This document shows, piece by piece, positions 14,553-23,692 of a stretch of DNA of 64,000 nucleotides (position 1 is the first letter of the stretch; the number at the start of each line of letters is the position of its first letter). The notes under the pieces were generated by a model. That model was given only the letters and a program-made list of their open reading frames with translations, did not search any database and was not told the origin of the DNA. Source of the stretch: CAZDDB01 sp963843285 (GTDB taxonomy: Bacteria; Acidobacteriota; HRBIN11; JAKEFK01); NCBI GenBank assembly GCA_963843285.1, contig CAWJJO010000018.1:124001-188000 (forward strand), in the 5' to 3' direction. Position numbers and translations under genes: made by a program.

Positions 14553-17216
14553 TCAGATGGTTTCCTGCATCGTATTCTGGATGGCTTCTTCCAGTGTGGT
14601 GACGCCGGCTTTGACTTTTTCGAGCGCCGCGTGTCTCAAATCTTTCATGCCTTCATTAATCGCGAGATCGCGGATTTGTTCCATCGGAAGATCGGCGGCA
14701 ATAGAGGACTTGATTGCACGCGTAACCTGCATCATTTCAAAGATGGCTGTACGGCCAAAGAATCCCGTACCGCCGCATGCGTCGCACCCCAAACCCTTAT
14801 AAAGGATCACCTTTTCCGCGTCTTCTTCACCCATTCCTGCATCGACCAGAATCTGCTTATCCACATTCACTTCGGTCTTGCAGTGTTTGCAGATGCGGCG
14901 TACGAGACGTTGTGCAATCACCATGAGCAATGATGCGGAGATCAAATACGGCTTGAGCCCGAGATCGATCAAACGTCCGACTGCCGACGGCGCATCGTTC
15001 GTGTGAACCGTGCTCAAAACAAGGTGGCCGGTCAGTGCGGCTTTGGCGCAGATTTCTGCCGTCTCCTGATCGCGCACCTCTCCAACCATGATAATGTCCG
15101 GATCGTGGCGCAAGAAGGCGCGCAGGGCGTTGGCAAATGTGACATTGATTTGTTCATTGACTTGAACCTGACAGATTCCCGGGAAATTGTATTCCACCGG
15201 TTCTTCAACCGTCATGATGTTATTGGTTGCGTGGTCCAGCGAATTGACTGCAGAATACAAGGTGGTTGTTTTTCCGCTTCCGGTAGGACCCGTACAGAGA
15301 ATCATTCCATAGGGTTGGTTGATGGCCTTTTTGAAATACTCCATTTGAAGGGGATCAAACCCGAGTTTTGCCATATCGATTTCCAAGCTCGCTCTATCCA
15401 AAACGCGGAGCACGATCCGTTCCCCGTGGACCGACGGGATGACGGAAACACGAAATTCCACGGTGCGTTTTTTCCCGATTTTCAGAATCACGCGCCCGTC
15501 CTGCGGGCGGCGTCTTTCCGCGATGTCCAACTGCGAAATAATTTTCACGCGAGAAACAACCGCATTTGAGATTGAGATCGGGAAACTGAACACTTTGTGC
15601 AGCACACCGTCCAATCGAAATCGGACTTGCAGTTTTGTTGATCCAGGTTCGAGATGGATGTCGCTGGCTGCCATCTTGATGGCCTGACGAAGAATCGTAT
15701 TGACCAGGCGGACAACCGGAGCATTGTCTACGTCGAGACCGATCTGCATCTCATCTGTTTCCGGACTTACGAGCTGAAGTTCTTCGACAACCCCGGAAAC
15801 GAGAGACTCCAACTCGCCCATATCGAAGGGTTCGTCATCTTCGAGTTCCTCCATCGCGAGCCGTTCTTCCGTTTCCTCGTCCGATTCCGCCGAAGTGAAG
15901 CTCCGGAAAGTTAAGTCTCGCCGCACATCCAGTGTGCGCTGAAATCTCTGTACACCCTTTTCGTCGGAGTATCCATAGACGCGGTTCCAGCCTTCTTTCA
16001 ATGCCTCGTTGGTCGTAATCAAAGGCTGAATGCGCAGACTTGTCAGAAAGGAAAGATCATCCAGAGCCGCCATGTTGGTCGGATCCAGCATAGCAACTTC
16101 CAGTGTTGTTCCGTGCTTTCGCACCGGACAAATCGCGTATTTTTTTGCAACATGAAGGGGAATCGTCTTGCTGATATCATCCGATGGATGGATTTCCTCC
16201 AGGGAAGGTATTTTCATCTGGCTGCTGAGACACGATACAATGGCTTCTTCCGTGCAATGCCCCATCGAAACAAGAAGATTTCCCAGGAATTCCTTCTTCT
16301 TCTCTTTCTTGGAAGACTGGACTACCAGCGCTTCCCTCAACTGTTGCTCGGTGATGACCCTTTGCCCCACAAGCATTTCGCCCAGAAGATTCCGGCGGTG
16401 CTTGAGTGAGCGCGCGCCGGTGTCGGATACAGGGCGCACGCTCAGGTTGATCTCGGCTTCCTGCGCCGCCGCCTGCTGCCCCGGAACTCCCTGTCCATCC
16501 TGCACCATGACATCCACAGCAAGAAGTCCCGCGACAGATCGATAAACCGTAAGTTTTTCCATGCTGGATGATTTAATCAAGTCTTTCAGCGTTTGAGGTT
16601 TATTGAGGCGGGCAAGAATGCTTTTCTCTTCAGTCAACAAAGTCAGTTTGCGGATCCTTTCCAGATAATCCGGCGCCAGACTCAGCCTCCCTTGCATGTC
16701 ACCGAGGGGCCGTAACAGGAGAACAATGTTTGAGATTCGTCTCATTCCCTGAAGGATGAGCTCGGGTGTATAAAGCTGATCGAATGGAACTTCTTTTTCC
16801 AGATCCGTAAGTTCATCAAGTACAAACTCACCATCTTCCCAATCCACCAGCGTAAAAATAATGTCTCTAGTTTGCGACACGAGTGTCTGATTTAACACAG
16901 CCTCTTTGATGGAGGACTGGTGAAGGAGAACGCTGCCCAATCTCTGATTTGTGTCGGTTACCTGCGTGAGCGCCACTTCGAGGTCCCAGGGACTGATGAG
17001 ATTTTTTTTCAGCAGGATCTGGCCGAGCTTCTCGCTTTCCACATTCGATTGCGCGCGAAGAACGGATCCTTCCTTGAGGAGAATCGTTTTTTCCATCTGT
17101 CTGCGTTTGATACGCAGCGTTCCAGTGCGGGCTGTCCGCCAGCAATCGATCAGTAATTCCAGCGGATTCTTTTCCGACAACGAACCCTTTATCGGGTTGG
17201 CTTTCAGCGATTCCAT
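14553..17216 (-). CDS. pilB: Type IV pilus assembly ATPase PilB with N-terminal PATAN-like extension
   Basis: Hexameric ATPase that powers pilus extension at the inner membrane. Residues 1-200 resemble the DUF4388/PATAN domain (TGTLRIKRRQMEKTILLKEG). A MshEN-like c-di-GMP-type or docking region follows (about 275-400), then an acidic linker and the ATPase: SDIHLEPG, Walker A GPTGSGKTTT with Lys649, Asp-box TVEEPVEY, Walker B DPDIIMVGEVRDQET, His-box STVHTND and the tetracysteine CKHC...CDACG. At 887 residues it is about 300 longer than the usual PilB because of the extension. The start at 17216 is the first ATG. It is divergent from the PBP gene. No other pil genes are in view. Confidence 0.93.
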   Translation of the reverse strand: MESLKANPIKGSLSEKNPLELLIDCWRTARTGTLRIKRRQMEKTILLKEGSVLRAQSNVESEKLGQILLKKNLISPWDLEVALTQVTDTNQRLGSVLLHQSSIKEAVLNQTLVSQTRDIIFTLVDWEDGEFVLDELTDLEKEVPFDQLYTPELILQGMRRISNIVLLLRPLGDMQGRLSLAPDYLERIRKLTLLTEEKSILARLNKPQTLKDLIKSSSMEKLTVYRSVAGLLAVDVMVQDGQGVPGQQAAAQEAEINLSVRPVSDTGARSLKHRRNLLGEMLVGQRVITEQQLREALVVQSSKKEKKKEFLGNLLVSMGHCTEEAIVSCLSSQMKIPSLEEIHPSDDISKTIPLHVAKKYAICPVRKHGTTLEVAMLDPTNMAALDDLSFLTSLRIQPLITTNEALKEGWNRVYGYSDEKGVQRFQRTLDVRRDLTFRSFTSAESDEETEERLAMEELEDDEPFDMGELESLVSGVVEELQLVSPETDEMQIGLDVDNAPVVRLVNTILRQAIKMAASDIHLEPGSTKLQVRFRLDGVLHKVFSFPISISNAVVSRVKIISQLDIAERRRPQDGRVILKIGKKRTVEFRVSVIPSVHGERIVLRVLDRASLEIDMAKLGFDPLQMEYFKKAINQPYGMILCTGPTGSGKTTTLYSAVNSLDHATNNIMTVEEPVEYNFPGICQVQVNEQINVTFANALRAFLRHDPDIIMVGEVRDQETAEICAKAALTGHLVLSTVHTNDAPSAVGRLIDLGLKPYLISASLLMVIAQRLVRRICKHCKTEVNVDKQILVDAGMGEEDAEKVILYKGLGCDACGGTGFFGRTAIFEMMQVTRAIKSSIAADLPMEQIRDLAINEGMKDLRHAALEKVKAGVTTLEEAIQNTMQETI

Positions 17217-17348
17217 CTAAACCCTGTCCTTCTCCTCACCCTGATTCTGGTAGAGATCTTGCATTAACTTTAATACAAGTGCTTCTTCCTTGCAATATTT
17301 TTGGGGAGAGAGGCGCGATGTGAGACCACGACGGTTCGTTTTTGACAA

Positions 17349-19697
17349 ATGAGTAACTTCACAGTAGATTACGAGCAGATGGGCATCCGCAGGATCACGC
17401 GCCTCGTCGAAAAATCAGATCCAAAACGAAAATTCCGGCGAATTTCGCTCTACTTATTGTTGTCCGCTTTGCTGGTTACCGGAATTTTTGTAGTACGCCT
17501 TTACCTGAATTGTCTCAAAACAGTAGAAGCGCATCTAAAGAATCAGAGCTGGTCACTTCCATCGACAATCTATGCGGATGCGCCGATGGTTTATGAAGGC
17601 ATGCCGGTGCAGGCCAAGTCACTGGCGCAGTATCTGCAGCGGCTGAACTACCAGAAAGGATCGGGAACGGAGGTTCATTCCGGAGAATATCTGATTTCGG
17701 GACAAAAAATTCTATTTCAGAAGCGCCGTCTCTTTCCAGATCAGACCTCCATCTTTCCCGTTGAAATGGAGTTCGGCGGTTCGGAACTTCGCAGGATTGT
17801 AAACCGGAAGACCGGAGAGGATATTCCGGCTTATGAACTGGAGCCGATGACCATCAGCAACCTGTTTGGGGAGGAATGGGAGAAACGTACCCTGATCGCG
17901 TACCCCGACCTTCCCCAACACCTGGTTCAGGCGGTTGTTGCAATTGAAGATCGCAGATTCTTCAGCCATCCCGGGATCGATTTGCGCGGCATTCTTCGCG
18001 CGGTAGTCAATGACATGTTTCAGGGCAAGCAGCTACAGGGCGGAAGCACGATCACCCAGCAGTTTGTAAAGAACTTCTATCTGACGCCTGAGAAAAAAAT
18101 TTCCCGGAAAGTGAATGAAGCGGTCATGGCCTGGATTCTGGAAAAGCGACGGACCAAGCAGGAGATTCTGGAACTCTATCTGAATGAAATCTATCTGGGA
18201 CAACGAGGCGGGATGAACATTCACGGAGTCGGAGAAGCCAGCCGCGTATTCTTCCATAAGGATGTGACACAAATCAATATTCCCGAAGCAGCGCTTCTTG
18301 CCGGAATGATTCAGGCTCCGAACACATACAATCCGTATCGACATCCAAAAGAAGCGAAAGAGAGGCGAGACACGGTGCTCCGCGCGATGCGCGAGACCGG
18401 AAGTCTGACAGATCAGCAGCTCACTCAATATGCAGCGATGCCCATGACTGTTTATCCACCGGATATGAGAATCAACCTTGCGCCGTATTTCGGCGAAGTA
18501 GTCAAGGCCCAGTTGCTGGAAAAATATGATGCGGACTCCATTTATACAAAGAATTTGCATATTTTTACAACTCTGGATTTGAATCTTCAGCAGTATGCAG
18601 AAGAAGCGCTTTCACAGGGATTGGCGGAAATCGACAATCTGCGTTTCAAGCGTGTGAAGAAAAAAGTGGAAGGATGTTTGATCGCGATTGAGCCGCAGAC
18701 CGGATACGTACGCGCTTTTGTCGGAGGGCGGAGCTATTCTTCCAGTCAGTTCGACAGAATCAGCCAGGCTTCCCGCCAGCCGGGTAGCGTGTTCAAACCC
18801 GTCGTGTATGCTGCGGCGCTGGAACAGGCTTTTGCAGCAAACCGTCATATTTTTACTCCGGCAACACTGGTGGATGATTCGCCCTGGATTCTAAACTATT
18901 CGAACAAGACGTGGGAGCCGAAAAACTACGATGGCACGTATCACGGCCTCGTTTCACTACGAAGCGCTCTTGCGCAGTCGATGAATGTGGCCACAGCAAA
19001 ACTTGCGCAGCAGGTTGGGCTTCAGCCGATTGCCGCGCTTGCGCTTCAGCTTGGATTTGGCGATGTGAAACCGTATCCGTCTCTTTCGCTTGGAGCATTT
19101 GAAGTCAGCCCCTGGCAGGTTGCTACCGCTTACACGGTATTTGCGAATGGTGGCGTCAAGACTGAATTACGCACGGTCAAGAAAGTGACTGATACCGCGG
19201 GGAAGACTCTCGAGCGCAGTCAAATCGAAGTCAAAAAGGTGTTGCATCCACAGACCGCCTATATCATCACGGATATGCTCAGCACTGTTCTTTCATCCGG
19301 AACCGGAGCGGCGGTGAAGAGATGGGGGTTTACGCGTCCTGCCGCCGGGAAGACGGGTACCACGGATGAATACAGAGATGCATGGTTTGTCGGATACACA
19401 CCCAATCTTCTTTGTGTTGTGTGGACCGGATATGACGATAATACGCCGATCAAGATGACCGGTGCGCAAGCGGCTTTGCCGGTTTGGGTCCGCTTCATGA
19501 AGAAGGCCACCGAGAATCTTCCAGCGGAGGAATTTAGCAGTCCCCAGGGCGTTGTGTCTCGAATGATCGACCCATCTACCGGAAAACTTGCAACAGAGGA
19601 TTGCCCTTCGGCAGTTTCAGAACTATTTATTGAAGGGACAGAACCGGTGGAAACGTGCGATCACAGCAAAAAGCATTGGTGGAGTTCTTTTGGCTAG
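17349..19697 (+). CDS. Class A penicillin-binding protein (PBP1B-type, bifunctional)
   Basis: Polymerises glycan strands and cross-links peptidoglycan at the outer face of the inner membrane. It has a short basic cytoplasmic tail, one membrane segment (about 30-52), a UB2H-like region (about 65-140), a GT51 transglycosylase domain with AIEDRRFFSHPG (Glu200), GGSTITQQFVKN and a second acidic motif ELYLNEIYLGQ, then a transpeptidase domain with the catalytic serine Ser480 in SVFK, SMN, and KTGTTDE (Lys668). The UB2H-like insert suggests PBP1B rather than PBP1A. The ATG at 17349 gives the expected N-terminus. The 132-bp divergent spacer to pilB probably holds promoters, but I could not fix any box with confidence. 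Confidence 0.94.
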   Translation: MSNFTVDYEQMGIRRITRLVEKSDPKRKFRRISLYLLLSALLVTGIFVVRLYLNCLKTVEAHLKNQSWSLPSTIYADAPMVYEGMPVQAKSLAQYLQRLNYQKGSGTEVHSGEYLISGQKILFQKRRLFPDQTSIFPVEMEFGGSELRRIVNRKTGEDIPAYELEPMTISNLFGEEWEKRTLIAYPDLPQHLVQAVVAIEDRRFFSHPGIDLRGILRAVVNDMFQGKQLQGGSTITQQFVKNFYLTPEKKISRKVNEAVMAWILEKRRTKQEILELYLNEIYLGQRGGMNIHGVGEASRVFFHKDVTQINIPEAALLAGMIQAPNTYNPYRHPKEAKERRDTVLRAMRETGSLTDQQLTQYAAMPMTVYPPDMRINLAPYFGEVVKAQLLEKYDADSIYTKNLHIFTTLDLNLQQYAEEALSQGLAEIDNLRFKRVKKKVEGCLIAIEPQTGYVRAFVGGRSYSSSQFDRISQASRQPGSVFKPVVYAAALEQAFAANRHIFTPATLVDDSPWILNYSNKTWEPKNYDGTYHGLVSLRSALAQSMNVATAKLAQQVGLQPIAALALQLGFGDVKPYPSLSLGAFEVSPWQVATAYTVFANGGVKTELRTVKKVTDTAGKTLERSQIEVKKVLHPQTAYIITDMLSTVLSSGTGAAVKRWGFTRPAAGKTGTTDEYRDAWFVGYTPNLLCVVWTGYDDNTPIKMTGAQAALPVWVRFMKKATENLPAEEFSSPQGVVSRMIDPSTGKLATEDCPSAVSELFIEGTEPVETCDHSKKHWWSSFG

Positions 19698-19722
19698 GCT
19701 ATCGATTCTGCGCTTCAGAATA

Positions 19723-19740
19723 TGTAACCAAATGGTTACA
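19723..19740. repeat. Palindromic repeat TGTAACCAAATGGTTACA, copy 2
   Basis: Eight-base arms TGTAACCA and TGGTTACA flank AA. It ends 15 bp upstream of the lipoprotein ATG and starts 25 bp after the PBP stop, where it could act as an operator or overlap the leader. Its reverse complement matches copies 1 and 3. Confidence 0.85.
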
Positions 19741-19755
19741 CATCCATCGGAAACC

Positions 19756-20337
19756 ATGAAATCAAAGATATGGCTCGTATTTGCGATCTTTCTATGCGCT
19801 CTGATTCTTTCCGCTTGTGGTAAGAAGAAAGCGAACATAGATCCTACAGTGCCGGAAATTCAACAACCTGTCGCTCCCGAACCGCCAACAAAGGAACCTT
19901 CGCCCCCGCAGCCGCCTCCACCGGGAAAGACGCTCGAAGCGCAGCCGCTGAAACCGCGCGCCCCATCGCGTGGTGATCCCGCGGCACTCAAGATTGTTGA
20001 GAGCGGGGTAAAGCAATTGAACGCGGGGAACGTGGAGGATGCTGAACAGTATTTTGAGCAGGCGTTGCGGGTCAGTCCAACAAATGGAAGGCCCTATTAC
20101 TATCTGGGTGTGATTGCCGCCCAGAAGAAAGAGTATGATCGCGCTCTTGGATTTCTGGCGCAGGCGGAAGTCCATCTTCGTGAAGACGGATTCTGGATGT
20201 CTCAGGCTCTGACAAGAGAAGCAGTCGTCTTGAAGGCGCTCAACCGGAAGCAGGAAGCGCGCGCAAAACTGCAAGAAGCATTGCGTAGAGATCCGGCAAA
20301 CAAGTGGGCGGACGCGGAGCTACAGAAACTACACTAG
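19756..20337 (+). CDS. TPR-repeat lipoprotein
   Basis: A predicted exported lipoprotein: basic start MKSK, hydrophobic core, and lipobox LSAC with the lipidated cysteine at about residue 21. A long Pro/Glu-rich linker follows (about 30-75), then two to three tetratricopeptide-like repeats (AGNVEDAEQYFEQALRVSP, YYYLGVIAAQKKEYDRALGF, EARAKLQEALRRDP). Such proteins usually act as periplasmic scaffolds. Its place directly after the class A PBP suggests a role in cell-wall synthesis, comparable in concept to LpoB or CpoB, but this is inference from context. The start is ATG 19756, and the longer open frame upstream overlaps the PBP gene and crosses the palindrome. Mature length is about 173 residues. 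Confidence 0.8.
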   Translation: MKSKIWLVFAIFLCALILSACGKKKANIDPTVPEIQQPVAPEPPTKEPSPPQPPPPGKTLEAQPLKPRAPSRGDPAALKIVESGVKQLNAGNVEDAEQYFEQALRVSPTNGRPYYYLGVIAAQKKEYDRALGFLAQAEVHLREDGFWMSQALTREAVVLKALNRKQEARAKLQEALRRDPANKWADAELQKLH

Positions 20338-20357
20338 CGGCGATATGGATTAAGTCC

Positions 20358-20403
20358 TGCAGGCAAGATGCCTTTGACCCATCATGCAGGCGGGGACGCC
20401 TGC
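20358..20403. repeat. GC hairpin repeat GCAGGCG-GGGA-CGCCTGC
   Basis: GCAGGCG (20386-20392) and CGCCTGC (20397-20403) form a 7-bp stem, followed by GCTCCATTAG. A degraded half copy (GCAGGCAAGATGCC) lies just before. It fills the convergent spacer between the lipoprotein and the M23 peptidase. Confidence 0.65.
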
Positions 20404-20409
20404 GCTCCA

Positions 20410-21267
20410 TTAGCCGGCGAGATTCAGAATATAGGGTTTCGGATTTACCGGCTGACCGTGAACATGGACTTCATAATGAAGATGTGGCCCGGTGCTGTTT
20501 CCACTGTTTCCCATCAACCCGATGATTTGACCCCGCTTTACCTTTTCTCCGGGCTTTACAGTAGTCTTATAAAGATGCCCGTAGAAACTGGAAAAATCGA
20601 AGCTGTGTTCGATTTCTACAGCACGGCCGGAATTTCCCTTTTCGCCGGCAAAGGATACGGTCCCATCCGCGGTTGCCAGAACAGGCGTTCCGATATCTCC
20701 TGAGATATCCATTCCCTCATGAAAATCCGGCAAGCCTGTAAACGGATTCCTCCGCGCGCCAAACGTCGAGGAGATCAATCCCTGGGTGGGCACGATGGAC
20801 GGAATCGCGTTTTGATCCTGATAGTAGCTGTGTAGCTGGGTCAAATTCTTTTCTATTTTTTCCGCGCGCTTTTCCAACCACTCCAGTGTCTGAGGATCAG
20901 GAGGATTCTCGTTTCCACCGACTGTTACGCCGCCCATTCCAAGTTTGTTGGGATGGCGCTTCATTGCGCTCAGTGGAAATCCGGCCATCGCTTTCAAACG
21001 TGTTGATAGCTGGCTGAGTGCCGTAATTTTCCGTGTGAGTTTTTCTGTTAAAACTTGAGATTGTGCCAGGTTTGCTTTGAGCTGAGCATTTTCAGATTCA
21101 ACAGCCCGAACGTGTCTGGCATAGTGAATCACAGTTCCCAGACTGACCAGAACAAACGCCGCAAGAGTGATGAGAGCGTATGATAAGAATCGTGCAGAGA
21201 ACTTGAACTTGCGGAGTGCTGAACTGGCGTCAGGGACGATGATAACAGTATAGCGTCCGTCCGCCAT
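20410..21267 (-). CDS. M23 family metallopeptidase (LytM/NlpD-like), membrane anchored
   Basis: A predicted peptidoglycan endopeptidase or amidase activator. After a basic cytoplasmic start there is one membrane segment (about 27-49), a coiled coil (RAVESENAQLKANLAQSQVL region) and a C-terminal LytM domain: GMDISG with the first zinc ligands, GNSGRAVEIEH, FYGHL and the HxH signature HLHYEVHV. The zinc ligands appear complete, so hydrolytic activity is likely, unlike degenerate EnvC-type regulators. The 285-residue length fits. AGGAGG lies 9 bp upstream of the start at 21267. It is convergent with the lipoprotein gene, and together with the PBP this makes a small envelope-related cluster. Confidence 0.9.
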   Translation of the reverse strand: MADGRYTVIIVPDASSALRKFKFSARFLSYALITLAAFVLVSLGTVIHYARHVRAVESENAQLKANLAQSQVLTEKLTRKITALSQLSTRLKAMAGFPLSAMKRHPNKLGMGGVTVGGNENPPDPQTLEWLEKRAEKIEKNLTQLHSYYQDQNAIPSIVPTQGLISSTFGARRNPFTGLPDFHEGMDISGDIGTPVLATADGTVSFAGEKGNSGRAVEIEHSFDFSSFYGHLYKTTVKPGEKVKRGQIIGLMGNSGNSTGPHLHYEVHVHGQPVNPKPYILNLAG

Positions 21268-21428
21268 CTTACTGTGTCCTCCTGAAGGATTGTCCTCCAG
21301 TCTTTTCCGGCCGGAAGAATGGATTCTCCCTCTGGTTGTCCCCTCCCCCGAATCCGATCAAGCGTGCCGAACACTGAACGACTGGAGCGAATCCTATCAT
21401 GGTGATTCACACTCTGTCAATCAGTTTG

Positions 21429-22637
21429 TCATATTTTTGGTACAAGGGGTTCCAGCAAGGCGATCGTTTCAAAGTGGTAGGTCTGCGGAAACACATCGAT
21501 CAAAGACAAGCGCGAGAGTTTGTATCGATCTTTCAGCGACTTCAGGTCTCTTGCAAATGACGAACAATCGCAGGATACATACGTGATCCTGTCAAAGCGC
21601 TTGTTTGAGAATTGTTCGATCACTTTCTTGTGAAGCCCGGCTCTGGGAGGATCTACTATGGCGACCGTTGCTTCAGCAGGAAAGCGCAGTTTTTCGACCG
21701 GGATGCAGACCCAATCGATATTTCGGTTGGGGTAATTCTGTTCAGCAAAGCGGATGGCGGCTGCATTTTCTTCACAGGCAATGATCTTTCGAAACTTCCT
21801 GGCCATCGGCAGAGTGAAGAATCCAGCGCCGCAATAGAGCTCGAGCGCGATCCGATCCAGACTATCTTCGTGATGCGATTCTACTTCCTGGACCATCGCA
21901 TTCCACAGTTTCGGATTCACCTGCAAGAAAATCTCGGGATGGATGGGGAATGTATAACCACGAAATCGCACCTCCGCCGAGAAATTCGTCTGAGTCGCAT
22001 CCACTATTTTCACTTTTCGGCTCAACTCCATCCGAAGCGCTTGGGGAAGTGATCCACGGAAAAAAGCGAATGTTTCGCCCGATTCATTTTCATAACAATC
22101 AATTTCATCCAGATTTAGTGCTGGATACGCCGGCAGAGCATTGCGAAGTGTTTTTAACAGTTGATTCAGACCAGGTGTCAGGCAAAGACATTCCTGAATG
22201 TCCACGACGCGATTGGACCCTATTTCATGAAATCCCAATTGCCGCTTCTGCGAGTCGTATTTCAAGCGCGCTCTGTGGCGGTATCCGAAAGAGACTGAAG
22301 TGAAGACTTGAATTTCGGGAATATCGATTCGATTTCGGGCGAGCGTTTCTTGCAGAATTGTTTCTTTTAATCGGACCTGGGCGGAATCGTTCGCGTGACT
22401 CATCTGGCATCCGCCGCATGTTCCAAAATAGCGGCAATCCGGTGATTGACGATCCGGGCTTGGCTCTATGATCTCCACTGCTTCCGCTTCCATGTAATCC
22501 CGGTGCTCACGCGTGATCCGGATCCGAACTTTTTCACCGGGAAGTGTGTATGGAATCAGCGTGACCCTTTGCAGATCGCGTGAAAGCCCCTTACCGCCAA
22601 ACACCACTTTTTCAATCGTGACAACCTTCTCTTCCAT
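21429..22637 (-). CDS. TrmA/RumA-family 23S rRNA or tRNA (uracil-5)-methyltransferase
   Basis: A SAM-dependent RNA m5U methyltransferase. Visible parts are an N-terminal TRAM domain (VVFGGKGLSRD...), an iron-sulfur cluster motif starting CRYFGTCGGCQ, the SAM-binding LELYCGAGFFTLPMA, the DPPRAGL motif, and the catalytic cysteine segment YVSCDCSSFARDL. This set matches RlmD/RlmCD-type enzymes better than TrmA, but the exact target base cannot be read from sequence. I start it at ATG 22637 (402 residues); a TTG five codons upstream lies inside the hairpin repeat and is unlikely. It is in the same orientation as the glycosyltransferase gene, separated by that repeat. Confidence 0.9.
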   Translation of the reverse strand: MEEKVVTIEKVVFGGKGLSRDLQRVTLIPYTLPGEKVRIRITREHRDYMEAEAVEIIEPSPDRQSPDCRYFGTCGGCQMSHANDSAQVRLKETILQETLARNRIDIPEIQVFTSVSFGYRHRARLKYDSQKRQLGFHEIGSNRVVDIQECLCLTPGLNQLLKTLRNALPAYPALNLDEIDCYENESGETFAFFRGSLPQALRMELSRKVKIVDATQTNFSAEVRFRGYTFPIHPEIFLQVNPKLWNAMVQEVESHHEDSLDRIALELYCGAGFFTLPMARKFRKIIACEENAAAIRFAEQNYPNRNIDWVCIPVEKLRFPAEATVAIVDPPRAGLHKKVIEQFSNKRFDRITYVSCDCSSFARDLKSLKDRYKLSRLSLIDVFPQTYHFETIALLEPLVPKI

Positions 22638-22642
22638 CTTTG

Positions 22643-22718
22643 TTTCTCGCAAAGACGCAAAGAACGCAAAGTCAGAATTCTCGGTTTTTTCCTTGCGGCT
22701 TTGCGCCTTTGCGAGAAA
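22643..22718. repeat. Hairpin repeat of CGCAAAG / CTTTGCG units
   Basis: TTTCTCGCAAAG (22643-22654) and CTTTGCGAGAAA (22707-22718) form a perfect 12-bp outer stem. The arms continue with further CGCAAAG/TTTGCG units, three per arm, around a central AT-rich loop. It fills the spacer between the glycosyltransferase and the RNA methyltransferase. Confidence 0.85.
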
Positions 22719-22724
22719 TCCTAC

Positions 22725-23606
22725 CTACCGGCGGCCTTTGACGATCAGATCAGCCAATAAGCCAAGAATTGCAGTCTGGACACCTGCCATCAGCATGATT
22801 GCCGCCGCCGTGGTGATGTTGTGGTATCTGCGGATTTCGAATGTCGAAAATAAGACTCCGCAAAACAAAAGCAACAGGGCAGCCGGCATAAAAACCCGCA
22901 GTGGATCAAAGTACATGATCGTCCGCACCACAAGGAGCAGGAAGTTGTAAGTGTCGCTGAACGGGCGGATCTTGGACTTTCCCTTCCTTTTGTAATAATC
23001 CACCGGAACGTATTTGACCGGATGATTGTTGCAAAGAAGTGCGAGTGTAATTGTTGTGGTAAGAGAGAACCCCGACGGATAGATATTCAGAAAGCGAAGG
23101 AAGGAATGTTTTCGGAAGATCCGAAATCCGGAATTGATATCCGGAATTTTCGTTTGCGCCATGTGATTGGCCAGCTTGTTCAGTACCCATTTCGCCGGCC
23201 GCCGGACCGCAGGAATATTCACATCTTTTCCCATACGGGCGCCGACCACCATATCATAGTGTTCCAGATTCTTCAGGAGCTTTGGAATATCGGCCACCGG
23301 ATAGGTACCGTCCGCATCCGTAATCAGAATCCATGGATAGCGTGAAGAAAGGACGCCGGTTTTGATACTGCTTCCGTAGCCCCGATTTTCGGGATGCCGA
23401 ATCACTTTTACCGGCTTGGATGCAAGCTCCTCAGCGGTTCCATCTGTTGAACCATCATCGATTACGATGATCTCAAAGTCGATCTTCTCCGCCGAGCAGA
23501 TTTCCCAGATGTCGTCGACTACTTCCCCGATCGCCTGTCTTTCGTTAAAGGCAGGAATGACGATGGAAACCCCTCCGGGATCAGCACTTACAAGGGGTTC
23601 GCTCAT
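22725..23606 (-). CDS. Family 2 glycosyltransferase, polyprenyl-phosphate type with C-terminal membrane helices
   Basis: A GT-A fold enzyme that probably transfers a sugar to a polyprenyl phosphate carrier. Nucleotide-sugar binding is shown by SIVIPAFNERQAIGEVV (14-30), IVIDDGSTDGT (47-57) and the metal-binding TDADGTYP (Asp97, Asp99). The DPM1/ArnC-like NRGYGSSIKTG and the DINSGFRIFR segment follow. Two hydrophobic segments near the C-terminus (about 232-255 and 262-285) anchor it. The 293 residues fit dolichol-phosphate-mannose-synthase-like bacterial enzymes with membrane tails. The sugar is unknown. The start ATG at 23606 has a TATAAT-like sequence only about 10 bp upstream on the minus strand, so a nearly leaderless transcript is possible. 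Confidence 0.88.
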   Translation of the reverse strand: MSEPLVSADPGGVSIVIPAFNERQAIGEVVDDIWEICSAEKIDFEIIVIDDGSTDGTAEELASKPVKVIRHPENRGYGSSIKTGVLSSRYPWILITDADGTYPVADIPKLLKNLEHYDMVVGARMGKDVNIPAVRRPAKWVLNKLANHMAQTKIPDINSGFRIFRKHSFLRFLNIYPSGFSLTTTITLALLCNNHPVKYVPVDYYKRKGKSKIRPFSDTYNFLLLVVRTIMYFDPLRVFMPAALLLLFCGVLFSTFEIRRYHNITTAAAIMLMAGVQTAILGLLADLIVKGRR

Positions 23607-23657
23607 AAGCGAAACATTATAGCACGCTCATCTTCATATGATATTCTTAGCCTTTCC

Positions 23658-23687
23658 CTTTGCGCGCTTTGCGTCTTTGCGAGAAAA
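23658..23687. repeat. Single-arm TTTGCGCGCTTTGCGTCTTTGCGAGAAA repeat
   Basis: One arm of the CTTTGCG family, ending five bases before the ubiX start codon. Its end CTTTGCGAGAAA is identical to the right outer arm of the hairpin at 22707-22718, about 1 kb away. Confidence 0.7.
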
Positions 23688-23692
23688 AAATC

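Noticed and set aside
17342..17347. TTGACA as a -35 box for the penicillin-binding protein gene
   Set aside because: It lies two bases before the start codon, so any -10 would be inside the gene.
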